Shown here: positions 22,790-35,599 of the stretch, in pieces
Layout of the letters: the number at the start of each line of letters is the position of its first letter
Numbering within the stretch: position 1 is the stretch's first letter
Source: Gnetum montanum
Taxonomy: Eukaryota > Streptophyta > Gnetopsida > Gnetales > Gnetaceae
Assembly: GCA_015680685.1 (NCBI GenBank)
Contig: MNCI01005823.1
Location: forward strand, 130,623-194,622
DNA length: 64,000 bases
Direction of reading: 5' to 3'
Program-made: the position numbers and the translations under genes
The notes under the pieces: generated by a model
The model's database searches: none
What the model saw: only the letters and a program-made list of their open reading frames with translations
Told to the model about the DNA's origin: nothing

Positions 22790-25629
22790 ATGGAAAACAA
22801 TTCCTGTGAATATGAGTGTGTTTTTCCTGAACAAAATAATAATAATGTTGTTGTTGGTATGGATTCTGCAAATGTTAGTGTTAGTGAAAAAGGGGGATGG
22901 GCGGCAGCCATTGCTATCATTGTGAACGAGTTTGGAAATAGAATGGCGTATCACTGCGTGTCCTCAAACAGCATCACATACATGACTGATGTTCTGCATA
23001 TGAGCACTGCTGTTTCAGATGTTGTTACCAATGTCTGGAGTGGAACAACTTTACTGTTCCCCCTGCTTGGAGCATTTATCTCAGACTCTTATCTGGGTTG
23101 CTACTGGACTGTATTCTACTCGGACCTTATCTTTCTCATGGTAAGTTGTGTGTATATATATACCAAGGGTATTTTCCATTTGAACAGACTTTTCAATCTG
23201 AAATTTTATTATGTTTATAGTCTATGTTATGTGTTTTAAAAATACAAATCAACCAAATTTCAACCGTAGTATTCTTTCTATGTTTAATGTGCTGAAATAT
23301 AAAATAGTAACTTCTTTATGTTTCAGTTTCGGTAAATAGTTTCTTTACGTTTCAGTTAGAATATTTTTTTCTTAACTTTGTCAAAGAAATCTCTACCTAA
23401 ATTCTTACACCACAACCAAATAGTTTATTGTTCAGACCTACAGTCATCATCTTTCCTTGAGTCTATCATCTTTAGATATTTTGGATTTTGCAATTTTATT
23501 AGTTTAGTTTCCCCTTCAAAATAATATTGATGGGTGGTTTCACCAGATTGGGCAGCATCCTACTTTATATGAGAACCAGAAAAGTTGAAGGGACCTGTTT
23601 TAAGGAAGGAAGTGTAACTTCTCCATCTCAGTATAATTCACTGGGATTGATTTGGATAAGGCTCGACCTTTTTCTTTCCTTTTTGTTTTAAACCTCTTGC
23701 TGTGTAGAAGTTCTTCAATTCCAAGTCCGAGAAATATGATGACGAAGCCTGAAAACGATAGCATTAAGAATTTACCAAGGATAGCATTAGGAATACCATC
23801 CAAGAACAGGCTCCTTGAGAATGAACACCCCACCATTCGTGGGATGGGTAAAGCTGGTTATGCAGACCCACCATTAATTCTAATTTCTATTGTTACATGA
23901 ATAAGCATGGTAGTCTGTGGTTACCTGGACCATGACGTTTTATTTAAAGAGTCAATTTTTAATGAGGAGCACTATATAACATTTGAGTAGAAGAGTACAG
24001 TTCTACGCCACAGATGCTCTGCTTACCGTCATCAAACTTTACTTACCACAATCTATTTGAAAATTTAAGGCGTTCAGTTTTTTGTAATTTATTGAATGGT
24101 TTATGTTTACTTATAACTATTCTTTTTTTAATGCTGAAGCGTTTCTGTAATGGCAACAGGGTTCAGTTTTATTGACATTATCGGCTTTTCCATCATTTGT
24201 ACCCCCTCCATGTGGCACAAGACCAGAAACATGTCCGGGAGCTAGTGCTGTGCAATTGGGTTGGTTTTATGCATCAATTTTGCTGGTGGCAGTAGGTGTA
24301 GGGGGTCACAAGGCATGTCTGCAAACATTTGGAGCAAATCAATTCGGCAACAACAATCCAAACCAGGCAAGGAGGAGTTCTTTCTTCAACTGGTCCAATT
24401 TTGCAGTCAATATTGGCTTGCTTTTATCAAGTACCGTATTCGTTTACATCCAAGAAAACATCAGCTGGGTTTTGGGGTATGGCATCCCTGCCATAATCAT
24501 GACAACAACGTTTTGCATTTATCTATCAAGGAGCAGCACATACCGACACAGTGCCCCTAAATCAAATCCATTTATCCAAATTCACAGAGTTCTCACAGCA
24601 TCATTTCAGAAAAGGAGAATATCTGCTTCATCACAAAAAGATTATTCAGCACTTGTAATTCAGGATAACCGACTAGAACAACCACTGCTAAGCAATCACT
24701 CGAGGTATATCTTTAATCTTTTGTTATTTTACTTAACGATCAATTTAGCTTCCAAAACCTGTTTTATATAATTCAAACCAATTTTTTTTCATGGAAGGTT
24801 TCCAGACAAGGCCAAAATATTGGAAGATGAAGAATCTACACAGTGGAAAGCCTGCACTGAATCAGAGGAAGAAGAAGTGAAGCATATTTTGAGACTGATT
24901 CCTATATGGGTTTCCACTCTGATGTACGGGGTAATATATTATCAGTCACAGTCCTCCTTCATAAAACAGGGCAGGGCAATGAACCGAAAAATTGGTTCCA
25001 AATTTGAGGTCCCTTCAGCGGCCTTGCAAACAGCACTGAGCCTCACAGTGGCCCTGTTTCTTCCATTTTATGACCGTGTTTTTGTTCCCCTCGCCAGAAA
25101 AATAACAGGAAATGTCCGCGGCATAACAATGCTGCAGAGGATAAGTATTGGGTTACTTTTTTCAACATCGTCCATGATTGTTGCAGCAATGATTGAGATG
25201 ATGAGGCTCAAACTTATCAAAGAATTAAGGCTTGAAAATGTGGGTTGTGAAGACATAGCTCCCATGAACATAGTTTGGCTCCTTCCACAGTACATTTTGC
25301 TGGGCTTGGCATACGTTTTTGCATTGATAGGAATGGAAGAATTCTTCTATGATCAGATGCCCTTGTCACTGAAAAGTTTTGGAGTAGCCATGTATTTGGG
25401 CACAGTTGGAGTAGGAGGAATTTTGGGTGGAGTTATAGTAGCAATAGTAAATAATTTGAGCAGTATTTGTGGTCATAATAGCTGGTTTGATGACAACATG
25501 AACCGAGCCCATTTCGACTACTTTTATTGGCTGCTTGCTGCCCTCAGTGCCCTCTTCTTCTATCTCTTCCTGCTCGCTGCCAAAGGTTTCCGTTGCAAAA
25601 CAGGAATTCGAGTATTTCAACTTTCCTAG
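22790..25629 (+). CDS. NRT1/PTR family (NPF) proton-coupled transporter, NPF5-like
   Basis: Three exons, 22790-23140, 24160-24704 and 24798-25629, with GT-AG introns, join in frame to 575 residues, the usual NPF length. Signatures: GGWAAAI and the TM1 region EFGNRMAYHC (residues 47-56), NVWSGTTLLFPLLGAFISDSYLG, VGVGGHKACLQTFGANQF, the central loop, RFPDKAKILEDEE, FYDRVFVPLARKITG, GITMLQRI, EFFYDQMP, NRAHFDYFYW. NPF proteins are 12-TM plasma or vacuolar membrane carriers moving nitrate, peptides, hormones or glucosides with protons; substrate cannot be read here. The FYDRVFVP and ITMLQRI wording resembles NPF5. Oddities: the TM1 ExxER motif reads ExxNR, SFLGRYW is SYLGCYW, and GADQFD is GANQFG. 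The start is the first ATG upstream of GGW in an open frame; an upstream noncoding exon is possible. Confidence 0.9.
23141..24159 (+). other. Intron 1 of the NPF gene
   Basis: The donor ATG|GTAAGT and acceptor CAACAG|GGTTCA give a phase-0 junction reading LIFLM-GSVLLTLSA, the expected NPF sequence. The 1019-base intron is AT-rich. An open frame at 23652-23900 inside it shows no family features. Confidence 0.85.
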
Positions 25630-27672
25630 TGGGTAGCTTCCCCTTTTGGAATTCAATGCATAATTTGAGTTTCCAAATCATATTGTTACCCATAACTTAA
25701 TACAGGGTAAAGAAAATTATACGAGGAATCTAAGTTTTAATTTATAAAAGCTTCTTAGTTTGTATCAATAAAGTTCCAGCAAAATTTATGACATGTCTTT
25801 AAGTTAGTGCAACTACTTACTAAGATGTTTTCATAGATTTAGTTGGTAAAATCTTATCAAAAAGCCATTCATCCAAACAAAATATCCATGGTGCTTACCT
25901 GCAAAATAATTGCACTTTAGCTTGTTTTTAAAGTATATTTAGTTTTGGTAGTTGTGTGTAACAATTCAACTTCTAAGCTCATTTAATATTAGATAAATTT
26001 TATTTTAGACTATACCTTGAGAAATGAAATAATCTTACTTTTATAACATGGAAAATTATAATTATTTATTTTATTTTATGAATGTACTCAACATAATATC
26101 TCAAAAAAATCACAATTTTCCAATGAAATTGGCTTTTGATGTTTCATTTGAAAATAAGCCAACAAGAGTACAACTCAACTAGAAGCCTTTTAATATCCTT
26201 ATTTATTAAATTGCTTAGAAACATTACATATCTAGTCCTATGATTTGAATTATAAGATGATGAAATTTAATTTTAAATATGAATGCAATTTTCAACTGGT
26301 AAGTTTGGTCAATGTTAGACACATTTTATATTAAATAATATCTTTATCATCATCATTGTAACCCTGTCTCAACAAAATAGCGTTGGCTATATGAGTTCTT
26401 CCACATTAAAAGAGTTAAATATTTATCTCATTTGGAGAGGTTTTCCATGTATTCTTCAGTCATTCTTTGGCCTTCCTTTTGGTTGCTTTCCTAGATTGTA
26501 ATGTGGGAATCTCAATTAATTTGTTTAGGAACTCCACATATTTATCCTAAATTATTAGATAATGTTATTTTAATTTTAAACGGTCTATTAGTACTAAACT
26601 TTGAATCTAGTACCTTTTAGTATATGGCAGCACAAGTTCACCAATTCATCAACATCCTCTGCTCATTCAATCAACTATATTTAAATTGATAACAAACTTA
26701 ATTATTTAAATATACACCATCATAATATATAACCCATTTAATAAAATAAGTAATGTTTACAAAAGTCAAATTATTAGTATCCATAAATAGTTCCATTCAA
26801 GAACATCTTTTGGTGGGATCCTTGACTTGGAATGGTGGCCTTGTAAGATGCTCAAGAGTCATGTTCCAAGATCATATTTTTCCGTTAGAGCAATGTTACA
26901 AGACTTGAACTTTGTGAGTCACTTGTTTTTTTGAAAATAAACTCAGACTCAGCAAGTTACTCAAGTAACTTGCATCACAGTAGAAATGATATGTGGAAAA
27001 TTAGATTTTCACCCATTTCTTGCCAAATATGATCAAATTCTAACCTCCTTGGTACTTTGCAAGTTACTAGGCTAGATGAAAAAACTTGAGACTCTATGAG
27101 TACTCCCAAAAACTTGCATTCTATGAGTTTGGTAACACTCATCATAGTCAATATCCTAGTCAGCATGCTACATTCTTAAGAAGTTTTCATAATTAGTGAG
27201 ACATCTTTTATTAGTTCATTGGATACCATGGAACTTCCTTTGCATGTGTCAATAAGAGGACCTCTTGCTTATTCATTAAACAAAGGACCTCATACAAGAG
27301 TATTCAAAAAATTGGTTGATAACTTTCAATTACTTTTGATGACATCATATGAAGGATCATGTTGAACTAGGCATCACTTCATCACTAATTCTTGAATTCC
27401 ATAACCTTTGACAAATTTCCACTTAAGATAGGTTTGCTCTCCTTAGCACATCACACAAAAATTACATGTATTTATTTTCATTATTTAAGAGGACAATGGA
27501 GAGAGAGAAAAAACATATTCCATAGGGCTCTTCACAAGAGAAAAGGCCTTGATTGAATAAGAAATGCAATTCTAGCTACAATTTAAAGAACAGTGATGAG
27601 TAAAGATGGAAAGAAGAACTATTCTATGTGAAAGTGAATAGAAATTTTATTATATTTTATATTGTTAGTCAA

Positions 27673-27910
27673 TAATGAGGTGTTAGCTTATTGGTCAAAC
27701 TTTTGATTTGAAAATTTAAATTTAACTATTTGTTTGACTATAAGTCTTTGGGGCAAAATATTGATAAATAATGTTTAAGGTTCCATCTTGCCTCACTTCC
27801 TCCATATAATGTATTAGCTGATCTTGATGGGCAATACTAAGTTATAAAGTTATGATTTGAGTACATGTCTTGGAGTTAAACATTGTTAAAAAATGTTTCA
27901 AGTTCCAACA
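27673..27910 (+). repeat. SINE-like repeat family S1, two adjoining copies (one partial)
   Basis: AATGAGGTGTTAGC, a decayed A-box region and a 3' body ending CTTTGGGGCAAAATATTG plus AATGTTTAAGGTTCCA form the first copy (to about 27805). The second (27811-27910) keeps mainly the body, TGTCTTGGAGTTAAACATTG then AATGTTTCAAGTTCCAACA. Both match the fuller copies at 41345-41505 (reverse) and 61182-61340. Confidence 0.6.
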
Positions 27911-28035
27911 CCTACCCTTTTTGTATTGTGTTAGCTAGTAATTAGGCTTTTTCTTATTACTCTCTCTTCTATGTCGAAGACATAATGTTCCCTAATTTTT
28001 TTAATTAATATTTATTTTTTTGGCATTTGACATCC

Positions 28036-28135
28036 CCATATTGTGTTAGCCTAGTAGTAAGATTATTGATTTGAAAGCTCAAGTTGTTTAGAGAGAATAC
28101 TCAATTACAATATGTATTCTTGGAACATACTTTCA
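28036..28135 (+). repeat. SINE-like repeat family S1, 5' part
   Basis: GTGTTAGCCTAGTAGTAAGA, GATTTGAAAGCTCAAG and GAGAATACTCAATTA correspond to the tRNA-like head of the family. The 3' body is cut short. Confidence 0.55.
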
Positions 28136-28270
28136 AGTTAGCATAAAAGGTGCTCATACTAGGATTTGAGCTAACAACATGAATATATCAAAAACTTTAG
28201 GCAACTAAAGAACACTGCAGAAGAAACATCAGTGTATAACCCTATGAGTTGGGTAATAAAAAATCAAACC

Positions 28271-29162
28271 TGATGAGCGATGAAGTATCCAACACCCAAC
28301 CATAAAAGATATGAGTGTTCACACACAATCCTAGTCAAATTCCTTAGACAAGGCAATGTGACTATGCAAGTAATTAGTTAGAGTTCGTGCTCATTGTTTT
28401 CTCATATGAGCTAGTAAATTCAATGCATATGCTTTAACTCACAATGAGGTACATGATAGATGATGTTGTATTAGCCATAGTTCCCCTAGTAAACATGAAG
28501 TAAGAGTAAAGGTTTCTAATTCTAAGTGATAGTAAACAAATATTTTCTAGCCTATGCGATGAGCAGTTGGTCCTAACCTTCCATTCACACCTTGGACTTC
28601 ATGTAATGACTACTGGGATTACCAAGTACCGCACTACTAGGTGTACAATGTGATAGTACTACTGGTTACCAAGAAGCTACACTTAAGTGCTCGAGATTAG
28701 TAGTACTCATTTTTCTTAACAAAAATAATGGTGAAGTGCATAGAAAGTAAATCAGTAACTATGAAAATAGTAAACATGAAACTAAACGAAAGCAGAGATA
28801 AAACTAAGTGTTGCTGCAATGATGGAAAGTAATCTCGATCTTTATTTCTAGTCATGCAATGTGTCCAAATATATCAAACTAGAATAAAGACTCCGTTCAA
28901 TCACTTAACATCACATTACAGGCACACACTACTAAGTATTGAAAGCTAAAATCAAAAAAAAAAAAAACAAAATGGAAAGATTTCTACTGCTATATTATCA
29001 AATCTATTGTGGATTCGTGCACTTAAGTGTTACTTTTATAGGCTAGCACACACCCCATAATATTGTTTATACAATAACATATCATGAGATATCAAATCTA
29101 GAACATCATAGATCCAATATTGTAACTATGATATTGTTATGATGAAATTTTTAACTTTATCA
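28271..29162 (-). repeat. 3' LTR of the Athila-like element
   Basis: 892 bases, TG...CA ends, pairing along its length with 38997-39870. A minus-strand TATA box (CCTATAAAAG) lies at 29033-29042. Short TGATATC/GATATCA-type inverted motifs lie just upstream of it in transcription order (29060-29145). Confidence 0.85.
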
Positions 29163-29705
29163 TACCTTCATGACTGACTGAAAACTTATTCTTGAGTTAA
29201 AAATTGAGGATAGAATCCCTAACAAAATTGGGAGGTAGATTTACATGATACTAACTGCTCTATACATGACTATTGAGTGCCGCAGTGGTGTTTTACAAAA
29301 ATGACACAAATATGACATGAAAAACTTTAACAAAAAAAAAATTTTGGTAAAGCTGGATGTTGCCTTATGTTGTTCTTGGTGGTGGTGGCTCCTCCATTGG
29401 TTACTTTCCCTTGTCATCAAGCTTATGAAATTAGTAACGATTTAGGAGTGTTTGTAATTTCTCTTCTTCCATTCTTGGATCATGATTCATCCATGCTAAT
29501 GAACTAATGTTTGATGGAGTTGTCGACACATGCCATGAACATGGTAGTTGTGAAAACATCTTATTAGTTTTAACATACCATTTTGAAAATTTTCGTTTGG
29601 CCTTCTCTCTTAGTTCATGATAAACTATGAATCTTTTGGCTAGGTTTACTACTACATATTTTTGACACTAGTAACTAACCTTAACTACTTCTAACTCTTA
29701 GTTTG
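29163..29705. other. Noncoding stretch between the extra ORF and 3' LTR
   Basis: No gene. On the minus strand this is the 3' untranslated part of the Athila-like element. I see no convincing polypurine tract next to the LTR. Confidence 0.5.
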
Positions 29706-32088
29706 CTACTGGAAGTTTCTATAAAGCATCTTTGTGACTACAAACTCCTTCTCATACAAGGCATACATGGCTACGACTTGTTGTTCAAGCTCACTTTTGG
29801 GCCTACTTGCTATCATCATGGCCAAGTTAGCATAATGGAGGTTTGCTAACCCCATGTATTTCTTTAAGTCCTCTATCTGTAAGTCTTTATTTTTCACTTC
29901 TACTTTATAGGTGTGGGCCATGTTTTCTATGATGGATTGCCATTCTGGATTTTGTGTTGACATGGAATTAATTTTGGCCTTCATCATATGGATCTCTTTC
30001 TCATTGATTTGCTGATAGATTCCCACCTGATCATGGAATTGTTCCTTGAGCCATTCATGCTTCTTTACCTCATTCTACCATGCACTAACTTCAATGGCTA
30101 ACTTCTAATGAAGGGTGTGTACCTCCTCCATGGAGAGGATTTTGTTTTCTCTTATGAGGCAGCTCATATCTTGGTTGACCCTCACTAACTATTTCCTTAG
30201 TTGGTGGATGTTCTCTTCCAAACTATTTTTTTGTTTATCAACAGTGGTCAACCACATGTTATCTATAGAAAATTTTTTATTTTCCTCTTGTAATGTAGCA
30301 AGTGCTTTAGCATGGGCATATGTTTGGGCTTTGGCTGCTAAAGTATCCCATACTACCTTTTCTTGCTCATTCTCCACCTCTTTATTATTCCTAAGGAGGT
30401 AATTTATCTACTTAGTTCTGAATTATGCTAGTTGTTCAGGTGCAATGAACTAAGTTAGATCTCTCCTTTCTACTCTTAGAGCTACAAGCTCTTGTAATTG
30501 GTGAAGCTCATTCCTAGCATGCTCTGCCCTAATTTTGACCATGATCAATTTTCCTTTCATGGCAATCAATTCAGACTATGTTGCAATGACATTACTAGGA
30601 ATGTCAAAGAGATTTATCATAACATATCCTATCTACAATAGTCTATCTAACACATCTTCATCATCTACAAGAGTCATAGAGGTACTAGCTAACATTTGAG
30701 CATCGTTGGTTCCAAAAACATTAGCTAGTGCCACAACAAGTACATTGAAATATTCTTTAATATGAGCTATGATTACTTCTGTGGCTCCTACTGCATCATG
30801 GTGCTACATGACCACAACTGTGGCTTCTTCTTCAGATTCAAGCACCACTTGGAACAATGCAACATTCTTAGAAATTTGCTATGACCATTGGACCTCTACT
30901 CTTGATTGTAATAATATTTTTTCACTGGCAGGATTTGCTGCAATGGTTGGACTGACTACATCATCAATCACTTTGAATAAATTGGTTGGTTCCCTTCTTC
31001 CGTAAGTAATTATTTTTGCAATTTGCTACAAATGACTCATTGAAGGCCTATAATCTTGTGGTGATGGTGGTGGAACTTGCTATTGTTGTTGTAGTTGTTC
31101 TGTGGTCTGAGTAGTCTTCTTAGTGCTTGGTTGTTCTTCTATTTGGTCCTTTTTGGGAGGCACTAACTTCAACATTTTGGCATAGGAAGCATTCTGTGCC
31201 TTTCTTAATGCATCATTTGTATACCCTAGGATGCCAACTCATTTGCATAACTTCTAGATAAGGTAAGGGAATGGAAGTGTTAACTTCCCTACCTTCTTCT
31301 CCTCGAATCACCTTTGGATTTTTGTGAAGTAGAGGTGAGTGATGTTTACATTGAAATTTCCCATTAATATTGCACTACCTTTAGCCACATATGTAGAGAT
31401 TAAGTTCAATATGTTGGTGGGAAATAGGTGATAAGTGCCAATTTTAAAATAAATCTTTTCTTCTGTAGTTAGTTCACTATATTCCTTATTATCCTTGCCA
31501 TATGCCCATTGCAACCATAGCTTCCTAGCATCTATGTTAGATCTTGTTGATATATGTGCCACTTTTGTCCCTTCATTCGGTACATTCAGTACCTCTATAG
31601 TTGCCTTAACTAAGTAAGACACCAAGATCCCTTCAATTTCTATTGTAGCATTTACTTCTCAATTCTATCATAACTGGAGTATTTCTCCTAAATACCACTC
31701 CACATTTATTGTTAGGATAGGCCACAAAGAAGATGATTGCGGTTGGGCCTTAACACCCTCTAGAGAAAATTCCAAAAATGGACCAAAGTTAAGTTCCACA
31801 ATTACTATCGACATGATGGATTTTTTTTTGAATAGCCTAAAGACATTCAAGAGACAGTGTGGGTTGCTATCCCTGGATGGACACTTGTGGAATGCCTACT
31901 TCTGTTTAAGTAGATTGCTTTGTGGTAGGATTTTGTTGATGAATACTAAAGGATTATGCCTCTACACTCCTTGTTCTTCTTGTAGATTTTGCTTGCTCAC
32001 TTGTCCTCTTCCACTGCCTTGTGGTCTTTTGCTTGGTAGTCATGGAAGTTCTCCTTGTGCTCCTCTTTTTGGGACCATCTACAATTAA
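29706..32088 (-). pseudogene. Extra post-integrase ORF of the Athila-like element (plant transposon protein plus coiled coil)
   Basis: From about 31850 to 29706 a single minus-strand frame continues without shifts for over 700 codons, broken only by stop codons. The upstream part to 32088 is less certain. An N-terminal part (31625-31270) has DARKLWLQWAYG, IGTYHLFPTNILNLI, KGSAILMGNFNVNI and LTLPFPYLI-KLCK. This resembles the 'putative plant transposon protein' domain seen in the third ORF of Athila-type elements. A Gln/Pro-rich linker follows (LQQQQQVPPPSP), then long charged, heptad-like segments (EEVHTLH, NSLEENIHQLRK, KNKDLQIEDLKKYMG). Such ORFs lie where retroviral envelope genes would be, but I see no signal peptide or clear membrane span. 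The role is unknown. Confidence 0.6.
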
Positions 32089-32099
32089 TTAAGGATTTT

Positions 32100-34270
32100 G
32101 AATTACTAAAGTATTCTCATAAATGAGCAACAATTTGGTACGTTACTAATATCCTTAGTTATATCAAGTTCTTAGTTCATTATGATTGCAGAGTTAGAAA
32201 ATTTTTCAAGAACAACCCCATGAGTACTTTTATATTTTGTAAAATGAGTGGTATGATCTATTAGGAGTCTTCTTAAAGTTGTTTTGACCTTAACATGAGT
32301 GATTTACTTTAAAAATTCTTGATATGTCCTCTTAAACTTACCATTATATTTCCTTCTAGTTGTTAGCAATATAAAAAAATCAACTTAGATTTTCTTCACT
32401 AGCATCCCTCCATGACTAAGATGAGCACTCTAAGATCATGTAGATTCAAAAATCATGAAAATCGGAGCAATAATGCACAAGTTATGGGCACTAGAAGATG
32501 GAGTGTCAGAGTGCTTAATTGCAAAGAAAAATTAGTAACTCTCCTCTTATGAAAATCAAAAATAATTTTTTTTCAAACTCCCCCATGCTATATATAATAT
32601 TTATAAGTGTGATATCATAAATACACCATCATTGATGTGATATCGTAAGTGCCTATGATATTGTATCTACAATACCATCTTAGAAAAAATCAAATTTTCT
32701 TAAGGCTTTCTAGGAAAAAATTAAGTCCCATCAGATGGCTGGAAGATATGCATCATGTTAAAAGAAAGGGTCATAAAATGAAGATGATGCTTCAGGTGTG
32801 AAAATTAAGCATTGAAAGTCTATGATTAAGAAATCTTGGTTTACGAAAGTATATGAGGTGTTGATGAAATGAATGAGATAGACAATGGTGTTGTGTCCTT
32901 AGAATAGATAGTGTGAATGATATGGAAAGTGTTTGTTGTCATTTATTAGAATTGGAATTATCAAGATGATGTGGAATTGCTTGGAAGATATAAGACACAA
33001 TAGTTATAGAAGTGGGTCCTCCCCAAAGTAGGCTCCAACCCTTAATGCCCTTATATAACCACACCTAGAAGTGTTCTTAGGCACTTAAGGAGTTGAATGT
33101 AATGCATACCTACTTAGCAAGACACACATGTTAGTACCACCAAATTGGGAAAATAACTCTATGTTACATAAGATCATAAGTTATGACTATTCAAATAGTG
33201 AGATGAGATGGACTTACAAAGGATTGTAGAAATCAAGATATGAGGTGGATTACCATAAGCATAATGAATTCTTGTGTTTTATTAGTTGTTGAAGTAATCA
33301 TTGGCCTTTCTGTCCAAGATTCAAACCAAGTCCAGAGCATATTCCAGTGACATTGCATTGTTTCATCTCTTGGAATTACAATCATAAGACTATCAATGTT
33401 ACAAGGGGTATTGTCACTTGGCATATTTTTCAAGGAAGGAGTTTTGTTCATGGAACTTTATTTTTATTATCATTTCTAAGAAGCCACCTACCTTCAAGCA
33501 TGGATAACATGTCTTTCTAGTGGGACCCCTAGAAATTTATCCTATGTTCTTTTTTTTTCTAACTGTGTTAACCTTTTAAGGTAGCACTTATTTTACTCTT
33601 ACTCCCATTTTTCATTAGATCTAAAAGGATATAATACAACCTTAGAAACATGATAGAACTCACAATAATAGTTTAGAAGAATCCACAAATTTCCTTGTTG
33701 TCATACCCTTTTCATTCCCTCTTGGTTCTTCACTTTTCCATCCAAGCATAATGATCAAAAATTTATTCTTAGTTGTATAATGGAAAAGAATATCATTATG
33801 GCCATCGTAAGAATCTCTTATTAATGGAATGGATGGATGGATGATGTGGGCTCATTGTGTAAATAATTAGTCTCTTATGACTTCATAACATAGAGAAATC
33901 TTCATCTTATTGGGCTAAATCTTGCCATTATTTGAATGTATTTTATTAATAATCAAAATTATTTATAGAGGGTTTAAAAAAAATATGAAAGAAATGGAGC
34001 AGATAATAAAAAGTTGTGAAAAAGTGTAAAGAATAAAAATTGTTAAAGAACGTAAAATGTAAAAGAATATGAAAAATTAAATAAATGGAAAAGCATAAAA
34101 GAATGAGAAAAGATTAAAGAATATGAAAAATGAAAAGAATTGTAAAACAAGAAATAGAAAAATTAGTAAGGTATGTATGGATTTAAATGGATACCCCCAC
34201 AACTATTATGAATATCAGGGAAATGGAAGATAGAACAAGTGGAAGATTGGTGAGTAGATTAGGTAGACTC
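32100..34270. other. Noncoding region between integrase and the extra ORF
   Basis: AT-rich sequence inside the Athila-like element. It contains TGATATCATAA and GATGTGATATCGTAAG motifs (32600-32690) related to those in its LTRs, and an A-rich tract at 33960-34170 with repeated AAAAGAAT-like words. No convincing gene. Confidence 0.5.
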
Positions 34271-34280
34271 CCTTGAATAC

Positions 34281-35370
34281 TCATAATATGGTTTGACTTG
34301 TTGGATGTTGACAAGGATAAGCTTGTGGGCTAGATGGGTGATGAATATGTAAGGCACCAAATGGATAAGTGGCATCTACAATGTATGGTCCCTCCCAAAG
34401 TGTTTGAAATTTAGCCTTTTTGGGTAAATGGCTAGGATTGTAGTAGAGGACCTTGTCACCTAGTTGTATGATTACATTCCTTATCATTCCTAAGTTTGGA
34501 GTAATGCTTGTGGACTTTACTACCAATAAGTGCTACTAGCTGGTTCTCATCTAAAAGATTCAAATTTATCATATGTTTCTTTTGTGCTAAACTCAAATCA
34601 AGGTCAAGTTCACTAGCAGTAGCTAAAGTGTGAAGCTTTGCTTAAATTGGAAGCATTGGCAACTTTCCATAGAATAACTCATATGGGATGTATCCTATAG
34701 GTAATTTATAGAATGTCTTGTAGATCCATAGAGCATCATTTAATTTTGTGCTCCAATCTCATCTAAACTTACTAACTGTCCTAATGAGTATTCTAGTAAT
34801 TTCATAGTTAATAACTTTAGCTTCACCATTTACTTGGGGATGCTATGGTGTTGTCAGTTTATGGTTAACCCCAAGTTGTTACATGAGTTTCTTAAAGCTA
34901 GCATTGATGAAGTGGGTCCCATTATCTAATATTAGCATTCTAGGTACTCCAAATTAGTTCACCACATGTTGTTGACAAAACTTTGTAACTGTTTTTACTG
35001 TATAATATTTCACTGCTACTACCTCTACCAACTTTGTGCAATAATCACAATCACAATAATGTATGCCTTTCTATTTGACATCAATTGAATGGACCCCATA
35101 AAATTAATTCTCCAAATATCAAAAGGCTCCAATGGTTGTATCTAGTGTTGTAGCCCTTCATATCTAGCTGTAATTCCTCCATCCCTTTGGCACTATTTGC
35201 AAGATTATGTGAACTTGTGGGAATATCTAAATAGCATAGGCCAAAAGTAGCTAGCCATCAATAGTTTAAGTGTCATTCTGTGCCTTGCATAGTGACCACC
35301 ACATGAGCCTTCATGGATGTCTTGTAAACATCTTTATTGGTCATGATCTAGCACACACCATCTAATGAGT
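34281..35370 (-). pseudogene. Integrase pseudogene of the Athila-like element
   Basis: The reverse translation gives a decayed H2C2 finger (HEGSCGGHYARHR ... SCK-CQRDGG, about 35320-35180), the start of the core (WRINFMGSI, about 35110) and the C-terminal module, open for 81 residues (GDKVLYYNPSHLPKKAKF, WEGPYIVDATYPFGALHI, 34526-34281). The first catalytic Asp expected in IDFMG is Asn here. Stops are frequent in the core. There is no chromodomain after the C-terminal module, consistent with Athila and not with chromoviruses. Confidence 0.8.
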
Positions 35371-35599
35371 CCATCTACAAAAACCTTGTAGTGGTTGTTA
35401 TTGATTTCCATGTATTTTTTGGCTTTATGAAGGAATTGTTCTCATTATTTTCTATTCTATTGAACAGGAAGCTCTTGTGCTATGAAATAAGTTAGGTCCT
35501 CTACAGTCCATGGCTTCCTTGTTGAATCTACAACCTTTACTATCTTAGAAAATAGATCCTCATTGGGAAATTGATCTAATAAAGGTTCTACTCAGTTAT

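Larger units (their letters stand above)
25630..28270. other. AT-rich spacer with SINE-like fragments
   Basis: No gene was recognised. The 3' end of the transporter message is probably in the first few hundred bases, but no clear poly(A) signal stands out. From 27670 onward it holds several tRNA-derived repeat copies, annotated separately. Confidence 0.6.

Noticed and set aside
23600-23900. Frames of 78-82 codons inside intron 1 of the transporter
   Set aside because: No similarity to the NPF protein, and splicing them in would break the well supported LIFLM-GSVLLT junction.
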